Shown: piece by piece, positions 33,454 to 44,463 of the stretch | Layout of the letters: each line of letters opens with the position of its first letter | Position numbering within the stretch: the stretch's first letter is position 1 | Assembly (NCBI RefSeq): GCF_014633365.1 | Contig: NC_068347.1 | Location: forward strand, 13,855,655-13,919,654 | DNA: 64,000 nt | Source of the DNA: Diospyros lotus | Lineage: Eukaryota; Streptophyta; Magnoliopsida; Ericales; Ebenaceae | Reading direction: 5' to 3' | Program-made: the position numbers and the translations under genes | Notes under the pieces: generated by a model | Told to the model about the DNA's origin: nothing | Databases searched by the model: none | What the model saw: the letters and a program-made list of their open reading frames with translations, nothing else

Positions 33454-35302
33454 CTAGAAAAATGTTCTGACCTTCCTGAAAAACTTTTGTCTATCTAGCT
33501 TAGTCCAATGGTTGGGAACCGAACCTACAGCTAGATAATTGGCTATGTCAGCATACCAAGGGGCAGCAGTCAATGTGCTCACATGAAGAAGATGTTCATC
33601 AGGAAAATTATCATGAATGGGACCCTCAGTAAGATCCTGACCTGGGATTCTAGACAGATGGTCAGCTACAACATTTTCTACTCCCTTTTTGTCCTTAATT
33701 TCTATGTGAAACTCTTGGAGGAGCAGAATCCACCTAATGAGACGTGGTTTGGTGTTTTTCTTGGTGAGCAGGTATTTCAAAGCAGCGTGATCTGTGTACA
33801 CAATCACCTTTGATCCTATCAGGTATGACCTAAACTTACCCAAAGAAAATACCACAGCCAATAATTATTTTTCTGTGGTAATGTAATTTCTTTGAGCTTC
33901 ATTTAAGGTTCTGCTAGCATAGTAAATGACATGGGGCTTCTTCTCTTTGCTCTGTCCTAGCATGGCCCCTATGGCATAATTACTTGCATCACACATTAGT
34001 TCAAAAGGTAAAGTCCATTCAGGAGGTTGTATGATGGGTGCAGAGATGAGTGCATATTTCAGCTTCTCAAAGGCACTTTGATAATTTGAAGTCCATTCGA
34101 ATGGAATGTCCTGAGATAATAGACAACACAAAGGTCTTGCTATTGTGATAAATGAGGCGATAAATCTCTTGTAAAAACCAGCATAACCAAGGAAAGATCT
34201 AATGTCCTTGACATTTCTAGGAGCTGGAAGCTTCTGAATGGCTTCAACTTTGGCTTTGTCTACTTCTAGACCCCTAGATGAGATTGTGTCCTAAGACAAT
34301 GCCTTGGTTAACCATGAAGTGGCATTTTTCCCAGTTGAGCACAAGATGAGTCTCCTCACATCGAATCAAAACTTTTTCCAGATTCCTTAGACACAAGTCA
34401 AAACTACTTCCATTGACAAAGAAGTCATCCATAAACACCTCCATAATATGTTCAACCATTTCACTAAAGATGCTCATCATGCACCTTTGAAAGGTGGCAG
34501 GAGCATTGCACAACCCAAATGGCATACGTTTGTATGCAAATGTCTCAAAAGGGCACGTGAAGGTGGTTTTCTCTTGATCTTCTAATGCTACATCAATTTG
34601 ATTATACCCTGAATATCCATCCAAAAAGTAGTAGTATGCTTGACTTGCTATCCTTTCAAGTGTTTGATCTAGAAATGGGAGAGGAAAATGGTCCTTCCTA
34701 GTCATGGAATTGAGTTTTCTATAGTCTATACACACACGCCAACCTGTTTGGAGGCGAATTGGGACTAACTCATTTTTCTCATTTTTCACCACAGTAACTC
34801 CAGACCGTTTAGGAACAACCTGAGTTGGACTAACCCATTTTGAATCAGATATTGGATAAATAATACCTGCATCCAATAATTTGAGCACTTATTTCCTAAC
34901 TACTTCTTTCATGTTGGGATTTAGTCTTCTCTGCATTTGCCTCACTGGTTTTGCATTTTCTTCTAAGAAGATCATATGGGTGCAAATTAGAGGGCTAATT
35001 CCATGCAAGTCTGATATGGTCCATCCTAAAGCCTTCTTGTGTGCTCTCAGTACTTCTATCAATTGCACTTCTTGTTGGGTGGTTAGGTTGGAAGAAATGA
35101 CTACTGGGTATGTCTCTTCTTCACCTAAGAAGGCATACTTCAGCTCACTTGGTAATGGTCTCCTTTCAGGAATGGGTGGATGACTCACAGAGGTTGATGG
35201 TTCTTTATGCAAAGACTCCACAGGTTCTAGCTTAGGGATCCATTGAGTCATGAGCATCTCACTTTCCTTTCTTCTATTCTCCAAATTATTACCTTCTTCC
35301 AC
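33454..35302 (-). pseudogene. Reverse transcriptase and RNase H (Athila)
   Basis: RT (34274-34888) has GWRVCIDYRKLNSMTRKDHF, FAYKRMPFGLCNAPATFQRC and the active site EVFMDDFFV. A one-base shift at about 34290 breaks the frame near LGHN. The upstream RT N-terminal extension is 34889-35302. The connection segment 33865-34131 contains FEKLKYALISAPIIQPP and FELMCDASNYAIGAMLGQ. RNase H 33454-33861 has [24 protein letters not shown] and [12 protein letters not shown]. Only a few defects separate the blocks, so this is among the better preserved coding DNA in the window. Confidence 0.9.
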
Positions 35303-35305
35303 AGT

Positions 35306-36133
35306 TCATCTCACAAATTCTTTCTCAAAATACTCTTTAGACAGAGTTTGAATCAAATCTACCTCTTTTATCTCACTTTCAGTGTTCTGTTGTTTGGAAA
35401 TTCTAAAAATATTCATCTCCACAGTCATATTTCCAAATGACAGTTTCCAAACTCTATTCCTACAATTAATGATTGCATTGGGAGTTGCCAGGAATGGTCT
35501 ACCAAGAATGACTGGGACAAGAGGTTGGGGACCATGGTAGGGTTGAGTGTCTAGAACTATGAAGTCTACTGGAAAGTAGAATTTGTCCACCTGAACTAAG
35601 ACATCTTCCGCAATGCCCCTTAGGACTTTGACTGATCTGTCTGCCAGTTGCAGAGTGACTCTGGTAGGTTTAAGTTCTCCTAAGCCCAATTGTTGATAAA
35701 CACTGTAAGGCAATAGATTTACGCTTGCTCCTAAATCTAAGAGTGCTTGATCAACTTTCTGGCTTTCTATTATGCATGAGATGGTTGGACAGCCTGGATC
35801 CTTGTATTTGGGAGGAGTCTTAAATTGCAAAATGGAACTCACTTGTTCAGTAAAAAATGCCTTTCCATGCACATTTACTTTTCTCTTTACAATGGAAAGA
35901 TCTTTTAGGAATTTTTCATATGAGGGTGTTTGTTTGATTGCATGTAAGAGTGGAATGTTGATCCTCACTTGTTTGAACACCTCATATATATCAGCATTTT
36001 GTTGTTCTTTTTTTATAACACTCAGTCTTTGAGGAAAAGGAGGTTTAGGATGATATTGACTCTCTTTCAATGTTACCTTTTCCATCTTCTTTTTGTTTTT
36101 GCTTGATTTTTTCTTCTTTTTCATTGTTTTCAT
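35306..36133 (-). pseudogene. Gag C-terminus / aspartic protease (Athila)
   Basis: A 275-residue open frame. The retropepsin active site is QALLDLGASVNLLPYSVY (about residues 132-149), the Athila-type DLGAS. FIVLDTQPY and PVILGRPFLATPNAIINC follow as flap and C-terminal blocks. The first 60 residues are lysine-rich. The frame is intact but lacks its upstream partner in phase. Confidence 0.85.
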
Positions 36134-36139
36134 TTTTTT

Positions 36140-37662
36140 CTATGATTGGCTCATGCTCTTCTGTTTTCTCTTTCTGATTAACAGTTTGGCTTATCCTAAG
36201 ATCATTTGGTTTTTCAATTATCTTTCCACTTCTTAGGATAGTCACTGATTGTACTTGTTCATGTGTATTATTTTCGCCACTAGAAGATTCCACCTGATCT
36301 GCTTGCCTAACTAGGTTAGGGTTAGTTTGAGAAGGAAATCTTCCAGGTTCTCTCACACTTAGTGTCTGGGTTAACTTTGTTATCTAGCTTCTCATATCTT
36401 CCATGGCTCTATTTGTTTGCTCTTGATTTTTTGTAAGCTGGGCAACCTAATTGTTGATGCCTGTTTGATTTTGAATGAACTGATGCAAGGTATCTTCCAA
36501 AGATTTCCTATGAGGAGCTTGGTAAGTATTGGATGAAGAACCTTGATTTTGTTGGAAGGATTGTTGATGTGCAGGGAAGGGAGGTTGAGAATGATTTCCA
36601 AAATCATTTCTCCAAGAAAAATTAGGGTGATTCCTATTATTGGGATGGTATGAATTGTAGTTCTAATTGTTCCCGTAATAGGTTTCACTTTGATTTTGAT
36701 TTTGTCTCCCCTCAAAATTGTGTGAATGATTGTTATTAGTCTGCCCATACAATAGCTCCTTGAAAGTAGGTAGAATAGGACATTCTTCAGTTGCATGATC
36801 TGTTATATCACACACAGCACACTTTACTTCCACTTGATTAACAATTTGTACCTTTTTGGGCTCCATGTTTTCAACTTTTTTTTGTTAAGGCAGTTAGTCT
36901 TGCATTTAAATCATCATTCTCACTCAACTGGTATCTCCCTCTAGGTTACGGATTTTCTCTTGAATCAAGAGAAGATGTTGGACCAACTTCCCACTTTCTT
37001 GTATTCTCAGCCAATGCGTCAAAGAAGTGAAAGGCTTCTTCTGGAGTTTTCTCATAGAATTCTTCATTGCACATTGTAGAAACTAGCATTTTCAATTGGG
37101 GCGTGAGTGAGTCATAAAAGAAATTGACTACTCTCCATTGCTCAAAGGCATGGTGTGGACAAGTGTGAAGAAGGTCTTTAAACCTTTCCCACGCTTGAGC
37201 AAAGTTTTCATTTGATTTACAGGCAAAGTTTATGATTTGTCTTTGAAGAGTAGCAGTTCTATTGGCAGGGAAGTATTTTTTTAAGAAAGTTCCTTGCATC
37301 TCTCTCCAAGTTCCTATAGATTTAGGCGGAAGAGTACCTAACCACATTTTTGCCTTATCTTTCAGTGAGAATGGGAAGAGTTTTAACCTTATAACATCCT
37401 TATTTACTGTATGGTCCATGCAAGTGCTACATACTTCCTCGAATTCTTTCATATGAGTATATGGATTTTCAGAATTCATGCCATGGAATGTTGGCAACAA
37501 TTGGATGGTGTCAGGTTTGAAATTGAACCTATGGTGATTGATGGGAAGGATGATACACGAGGGTGTTGTTTGTCTTGGAAGGTGAAGGTACTCTCTAAGA
37601 GGTCTAATCAATTCCTGATCAACAAGATCAGGATCACCATGGTCACTCCCATGCTCAGACAT
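36140..37662 (-). pseudogene. Gag (Athila)
   Basis: The capsid part, 36946-37662, is a 238-residue frame starting MSEHGSDHGD. Its blocks include LLPTFHGMNSENPYTHMKEF, RLKLFPFSLKDKAKMWL, TFLKKYFPANR and ERFKDLLHTCPHHAFEQW. A second frame (36663-36866) carries the zinc knuckle CAVCDITDHATEEC (CCHC). A glutamate/lysine-rich frame (36045-36356) links to protease. Stops separate the three frames. Confidence 0.88.
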
Positions 37663-37852
37663 GTTGTTTGGTTAAGCCATAAATGAGTGCGACAATGACA
37701 ACTCAAAATTAGATGGAGTATTTTCTGAATGCAACACTCTACCAGATCTAAGTCTAATATACTAAGCCAGATTAATAGAGAGGAGAAACCAAAGAACACA
37801 AATAAAAAAAAAAAAAAAGAACTAGGGATGATTATTTGGCTTACGTCAATCT

Positions 37853-37869
37853 CCCCGGCAACGATGCCA
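37853..37869 (-). other. Primer-binding site, tRNA-Asp type
   Basis: The minus strand reads TGGCATCGTTGCCGGGG. It differs at two adjacent positions from TGGCGCCGTTGCCGGGG, the complement of the plant tRNA-Asp 3' end used by Athila elements. It is preceded by the usual AATTT spacer and the LTR CA end at 37875. Confidence 0.88.
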
Positions 37870-37874
37870 AAATT

Positions 37875-39928
37875 TGCTGCATCACTCACCCTGCATTTAT
37901 CACTTCTTATATTCTTTTTGGATTAACTCAACTTATTTAGTAGCTATTTATGTTCACAGAAAAGGTAAGGCATTTAGACTTGCCAGTGCACGAGTGTGAT
38001 TGTAGCAGAAAATTTATGTATGTTTCCGGGCAAGACCGGGTCGATTCATAGGGAGATTACTCATGGAAGGAGATAACCACACTAGTTCTCTTGATTAATA
38101 AGACAATAAGATGAGATCAAACTAAGTGCAATATAACTGTAATTTGGATATGAAGAGGTCTTGGGTCAAGACAAATCTGGTGCCAAACCCACCTGATTCA
38201 CCATATAACTTTCTTTGATGTAACTAAAAGTTCAAATAACTTGGATCTTAACCATAAAATATACTATTGAGATGATGATAACTCTTTGTTCAAGCAACCT
38301 CCATACATGGCATGGAGACTCTATGTTAAGCAGCTATCATAAATCAGTGTATAAATAAGGTTTTAACAAAATAGTCACTCGGGGCTTGGGTATGAGAACG
38401 TTTCCAGGTCAAGTAATTTCCATATGTGGCATGGAAACTCTAAGTTAGGCATACGAACCAATCCAAGCCTGAGATTTTCATTAAGAACATCTCTCAAACT
38501 ATTTTTTGCTTCTGTTACTTAAACATCTGAGGTTCTGCTATCTTGATTCATCAGTGGCTTTAGGCATCGTCCTTACCTTAACCCAAGGATTGAATTAGCC
38601 ACACATCTTCATGGGAAGTGCACGACTAAAACTAATCTCAACGGATGATTATAGAGAGAATAAACGGTAACAAACAACAAGAACTAAATAAACTACTGTT
38701 GTATTGATTACTGAAACGAACTACAACTTGAAAAGAAAATAAATGGATTTGTAATATATCTGGAGCAAAAGCTCAGAACTAGGAACTAAGAACAATAATT
38801 GAAGTGCCACAAGTTTAAAATATAGACAAGAACTAAAACAAGCAAAACAAAAAAGAATACTTTTTAACTTTCCACTAATCCTTTTCTTTTTGTATTTTTC
38901 TGAGTACTCTACTTTCTACCCACACTTGATTCCAAAGAATGTTGGTTCATTTTTAAGCTTATCGCGCATGGAAGAGGGGACCACTTGGTGAAAAGTTGTT
39001 CAAAAAGTTCGTTGAATTTATCTTAGAGCCACCGTGTTCATTTGCGCATGTCAGAGCATTTTCGGATCTTCATTCGAATGTGCGAGCAGGGATATTCGAA
39101 TGTATGCTTAATTTTCCTTGGCCACTTGGATCATTCGAATGAATGCAAAGCTCATTCGAATGAATTTCATGCTTTACTGTTCATTGCATGGTGATTTCTT
39201 CTGTCATTCGAATGCAACAATACTCTCATTCGAATGAATTTCTAATTTTCCTCTTGACTTCCTCTTAACATTCAAATGACTTGAGAAGCATTCGAATGCT
39301 ATCGTTTTCATCTGAATGCTCTTGGGTAAATACGAATCCCCTTGATGTCTTGAGTTTCTTCTGCTTATTCGAATTAGTCAGCCTTTATTCGAATATCTCT
39401 TCTATCTTCTCTAACTACATTCGAATGACTTAAACCTTATTCGAATATGTCTTCATTGCTACCATACGATTTGTTCATCTAGATATCTTTTCATACTCAA
39501 TTACATTCGAATAACTTAGAGAACATTCGAATGAATCCGAATTACCTTGACTTCCCAATTTGCTGCTTCTTATTCGAATTTTGCCAACCTTATCCGAATG
39601 CATTCCCAATGGTCTTTATATTCGAATGTTATGAATAATTCATTCGAATGATCTTAATTGGCTTCCATCCGAATTGCCCTATCTTTGAATATCTTCTGAA
39701 GACTCATTCGAATTACTCAACCTTCATTCGAATGTGTTAGACTTCGTCAGAACATCTTCATTTCTTGGCTTCTTTTTCCTCTTTTGATCATGCCTTTGAA
39801 AAATTAATTCATCCTTTGATCTCTTTTCCTTCCCTTGGACTGCAACAAACATTCTTTAATATCTTTAGCTCATTACATGGATTAAGAGGCAATAAAAATA
39901 TAACAAATTTTGGCATTTTTTAGCATCA
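37875..39928 (-). repeat. Athila 5' LTR
   Basis: On the minus strand it starts TGATGCTAAAAAATGCC at 39928 and ends GATGCAGCA at 37875, 2.05 kb. It carries the CATTCGAATG palindrome array at 39060-39745. The opposite LTR is not in the window, so identity and age cannot be estimated. Confidence 0.85.
39060..39745. repeat. Array of CATTCGAATG palindromes in the Athila LTR
   Basis: About ten exact CATTCGAATG copies and at least a dozen variants (TATTCGAATA, CATCCGAATT, TATCCGAATG) are spread over 690 bp with irregular spacing. This is the same motif as in LTR A1, although the surrounding LTR sequences are unrelated. Confidence 0.85.
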
Positions 39929-40178
39929 ATCAACCATCATTCGATTTTTTAGGCTACAACTTAGCTGTACCAAAAATCGTCTTTGATTTGATTTCTTTCA
40001 GCGTCATAAATCTCTCCTCGAGACATTCGTCAAAGACATACCTTTGTCCTTAGGTATCTAAGCTCCAGGGCATTCCTTGCAACTAATTAGATGATTTATT
40101 TTACTATGAAACAAACTTTTCGATATTTTAAACTCGTCTAAAATACGTGGCATCCTCATGAAAATGTGGGGTATTACA
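39929..40178 (-). repeat. LTR family B start fragment (B5)
   Basis: On the minus strand it starts TGTAATACCCCACATTTTC at 40178. It matches the first about 250 bp of LTR B3, including the GAGACATT..ATAAATCTC block. It ends at the Athila insertion. Confidence 0.8.
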
Positions 40179-41510
40179 TGAATACCTTGTTATCATTTCC
40201 TTTTTGGTGTATTTTGTTTTTCAGGATAATTAATGCACGAAAAAGGACCAAAACTCCAAAAAACAAGCAAAACCCAATATCGAAGTGTGGAATACACAAG
40301 AACGATTTAGGGCTCATTATTCAAAAAATCAACGTGCAAAAGTGTGAGAATGATCTAAAAATCAAAACTCAAAAGCATGAGAATGGTCTAAAAACTGAAG
40401 AGCATAAAGTGTGAGAATAGTCCAAAAATTAAAAATGAAAAACTCAAAAGAATGAAAAAGGGAAAACCTAACATCAGAAGTGCAAAATGTGTGAGATTGG
40501 GTTAAAAGCCAAAACAAAAAGCACGAGAATGATGTAGGATAACATAGAATCAAATGCGATGGATGCATAAGAATGATCTAAAATAACCTAGAGTCAAAAG
40601 TGCAAAATGCATGAGACTAAATTAAAACAAAAAATGCAAGAGTGCTAGGATGATCTAAGGTTCATCATCCACAAAGGATTGGGGAGAGAACATAATAGCC
40701 ATCTTCCAAGAAAAAGCGAAGTGTAAGTGTTGAAATTTTTGAATGATTTATGATTCAAAAACTAAACTACAAAATTTTACATATTATGTGAGTTATTAAC
40801 ATGTTATGTAGAGAAACAAGCACAAACCTAAAATCAAAAGCTCATAAAGTGTGAGAACCACACAAAAATCCAAAATGTAAAAACACGAGAATGAACTAAA
40901 GAAAACCTGGTATCAAAAGTGAGAAAATACATGGACATGATCTAAGGACCGTGACTTAAGACAAAAGGGGATCATGATGACTAATGGGTTATAGAAAACG
41001 AAAATCCCTTGAAAGTAGAAATTATAAGAATCCTTCGATTTACTATCCTAAATGATTGGGGGGGGGGGGGAGCAAACCCTAACGCAAGAAGGGAATGGAC
41101 AAGAAGAAATTAAAGAGAAAATCATTTTATAGCATTTGAAGAAAAAAACTTAAAGCTTATTTAGTTGGGTGTTTGTGTATAATCAAATTTTTAATCATCA
41201 AATTAACCATAGTATCTAATATAATATGTGACTAAAACCCATTAAGATTACAAGAACATTCATCAAGAATCAAATAAATATTGTAGCTTGGTGTCTATAT
41301 CAAACATCTATTCATTCTTTCGAAAGAGCTATTAATGGCTCGGCATATGGTGTTTACCACTACCATGTCTCATACAATCTATTTATTTATATTAAAGGTG
41401 GCTAATCAGTAACATAAATAAAAATATTGAATTAATCACAATGAACGAAACTAGAATTAAAATTTGATTAAATAATAATACCAAATTGACATAGAATATT
41501 CACTACAAGA
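40179..41510. repeat. Degenerate repeat region with GAGAATGATCTAAAA units
   Basis: About eleven diverged units around RTGAGAATGRTCTAAAA occur at 34-45 bp spacing between about 40340 and 40945, with AAAAGTGCAAAATG between several. A run of 13 G lies at 41058-41070. No domain is recognisable in the short frames. It could be an untranslated leader or satellite-like part of an element whose rest is missing. Confidence 0.55.
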
Positions 41511-42260
41511 AAAATACTATTTAACGACGGGAAAAAATCCATCACTAATTAGAGACAGGCCAGCGAAGGATTTGCCGTCGCAAAAATTTAGTGATGAATT
41601 AGCGACAGAAAAGACCGTCACAAATTAAGCGATAGAATTAGTAATGAAAAGAGTCGTCCCTAAATATTTTTTATATTTAGCGACAACAAAAATCCATCGC
41701 TAAAAATAAAGAAAAATGAAAATTAGTATACAAATCTTTTAGCAAAGGATTAGTTCTGTTGCTAAAATTAAAAATTTAAAAATTAAATTATAATTTTTAG
41801 AGACAGAAAAGGTCCGTCGCTAAAAGACATTAAAATTTAATTTTAAATTTTTTAACGACAGATTAATTCCATCACTAAAAGATTTGAAAAAAATATAAAT
41901 TAATATTAAAATATTTTAGCAATAAAAAATTCCGTCACTAAAAATGAAAACTTAAAAATTAAATAAATCCCCTTTTAACGATTGAACTGTTCCGTCACTA
42001 AAATAAATTAAAATTTTTAATTAAAAATATAAATTAATATGAAAATCTCTCAATAATAAAATTAAATTAAATTTTAAATTTTAGCGCTATAATACAAATA
42101 ATTTTTAATAACAAAAATTTAACTAAATTTAAAATTTTTCAGCTACGGAACAGTTTTGTCGCTAAAAAAGAAGAATGTTTGAATTAAAATTAAAATATTT
42201 TAGTGATGGAATAAAATTAAATTTATTTCAAATAGTGACGGACATGAATTCAATAGTGGA
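41511..42260 (+). mobile_element. CACTA-like element end with AGCGACGG subterminal repeats
   Basis: It starts CACTACAAGAAAAATA, the typical CACTA (En/Spm) terminus. Many direct and inverted copies of TTTAGCGACRGA / TCCGTCGCTAAAA follow, decayed to forms such as TCCATCACTAAA. A TAGTG near 42255 might mark the other end, but the match is short. No transposase is seen, so it is non-autonomous at best. Confidence 0.65.
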
Positions 42261-42831
42261 GTAGAAAGTGTCCATTAGCAGGTACATATTTTTAATTGTA
42301 ATATCATATTCAAAACTATATATTTAATTAGCTAACTAATTTTTTTACTATGCTACACTCCAATTAATTGTATAATTGAGATGAATAATTTTTTATAATA
42401 TTTTTAATTTTTTTAGTGAAAAATATAAAAGCAAGACTGCTAAGTCTTTTTTACTATTATATTCTATATATATATTGTTTTGCTCATTTGAATAATAATA
42501 TAAAATTTTATTTTTTAATCAATGAAAGGATTTTGAAGTTTATCTCAAAGAGCACTTTTAAAGAGATTATTGTTCATTTTGCTTTCCGCTTAAGAGACTT
42601 GTCCGAGAATATAACTTGTTAAAAATTATTTGTAGCTTAAAGAATATATATAATTTAAAATTATAAAATAATTAATAAAATAATTTATTTAATTATTATT
42701 ATTTATAACATAAAACTATTGATCATTTAGAAAATAAAAGATTAATCTTTACCTCCCATTTTATAATTAAGAATAAACTTGCATACTATTGAAAAATATT
42801 TTAATTAAAAAATATTTTTTTTCCTTCTTCA
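42261..42831. other. A/T-rich interval without recognised feature
   Basis: Very A/T-rich sequence with short frames only. I see no gene, LTR end or repeat array here; it may be residual CACTA-like sequence. Confidence 0.5.
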
Positions 42832-43051
42832 CACTACAAGAAAAATATTTTTTAGCAACGAAATATAATAATTTGTAAAACTTCCATTCGAATTAGCAAA
42901 GAAATAAAATTAATAAACGTTAAAATTAAAATTAATATCCGTTTGACTTAGCGACAGATTATTCCATCTGGATTCGAATACAAGACAAACAAAGAACCTC
43001 ATATTCAAATATAAGGCAAAAACTAAATATATATATATATATATTCAGATA

Positions 43052-43680
43052 TGTCTATGTTCAGAATCGGTCGACTAAGATTCGTCGACCCATACTGATT
43101 GAATAATCACAAATACGAGGGGAAGGAAATAATAGTAACACTAACAAACAATATGCGAGAGTTTTTTATGTGGTTCGACTAGAATGATACCTTGTTCACG
43201 ACTGTCCTCTGATTATTTTGGTAGAGTAACAATATGTATTTTTCATCATCCCCGTACAATGGCTTTTGATCTCCTATTTATAGTGTGAGGTATTGACAGT
43301 TTACACAAAGTTCAAAGCGGCGGGACCATATCATGAGGGACAATGTGCCCTTATTATCTCTATAAAACAGGGAGTAAGAGCTCCGTACTATGTGGGGACT
43401 GGCTTTCCACGAATAAAGACAGGTAGACATCAGATCCGGTTATTCTGCTTCGTGATCTTCTTTGCGAGCTGATCGGCTTGACCAGTGAGCTAGAATCATT
43501 GTCAAGAGCTCGCTTGGCATTGTGATCAGAGCTCGCGCTTTAGCAATTGTGTGATCTCGCAGAGATGGCTTCGACCTTGGGCCTATTGGGCTTTGAGAGG
43601 TTGAGCCTTATCATTGGACCTTTTCCAGCCTACCGTAGTCCCACCAATAGCCCAAGGCATTTCAAAAAATGCCTGTAACA
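43052..43680 (-). repeat. 3' LTR (F) of the Tat element
   Basis: A 629-bp LTR with minus-strand start TGTTACAGGCATTTT at 43680 and end ..TCAGAATCGG-complement at 43052. It is immediately preceded by the polypurine tract GCTGGGGGGCTAG (43681-43693). A TATA-like TATAAATAGGAG occurs near 43275 (minus strand). Confidence 0.9.
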
Positions 43681-44463
43681 CTAGCCCCCCAGCTCATGGT
43701 GCGATCTTCGGAGCGCGAGCTGATGTATGGCAACCGGATTGGGCTATGCAAGCTGTCAATCCACTTTTTGGACTTATGCCCAATCGTTTCAAATTGTGAT
43801 GTTTCACGCTGCACGTCTTGTCTAAGGCGCCTTTAATGCGCACGTTCCCTATAACCGCTCAATCATTTGTCCGTGGGCCCCATGTTCCCGCGCATCACCA
43901 TTGGATCTAGGGCAGCTCGTCGGTCTCTTCATCCAACAGTGGAATATCCCAGATTATAAAAGCATGAGGAAATTCCTTTCCCCCCTTTTATCGTGTCATT
44001 TTAAAAATATTCCTTACCTTTGCAATCTTCTTTTTCCTCCCGACACCAAGACTCCATTACCGATGGTTTTGAAGCTTCTCTGCCGTTCTCTTGCTAGCTC
44101 TTTTGCTCAGCCTTTGCAGCAACCGATCAAGAACGATAAGTTTCTCGCAGTCTTTTAGTTTATTTCATCTCTGCTCCCATTCTTTCTGTCGACTCCGTCT
44201 CCATGCCTTGCCTCTTGGCGATGGCTGTGTGTCTTTTAGGGCTAGCTTTCATTTATTTTATGAGGCTTAATAGGCTTAGAAACTCAGTCTCCTCTCTTTT
44301 GAGTCATACCTTGTTGCGAAGCGCACTACCTGATAGGTAGGAAGTATCCCTAGGAACTTCAGTTCGCAAGGGCTAGTCTGTTCTCAAGGACCTGATACTT
44401 TTTTCTTTTTGTCTTTTCATCGTAGATGTCAATATCAGGTTAGAAGCGCTGCAACCATAGAGT

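Larger units (their letters stand above)
32269..39928 (-). mobile_element. Athila-lineage Ty3/gypsy element, 3' LTR missing
   Basis: A minus-strand element: 5' LTR 37875-39928, AATTT spacer, tRNA-Asp-type PBS 37853-37869, then gag, protease, RT, RNase H and integrase down to 32269. The RT motif FMDDF and protease DLGAS, with the PBS type, identify the Athila lineage. The env-like region and 3' LTR normally downstream of integrase are absent. It inserted into a B-family LTR (fragment at 39929-40178). Confidence 0.9.
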
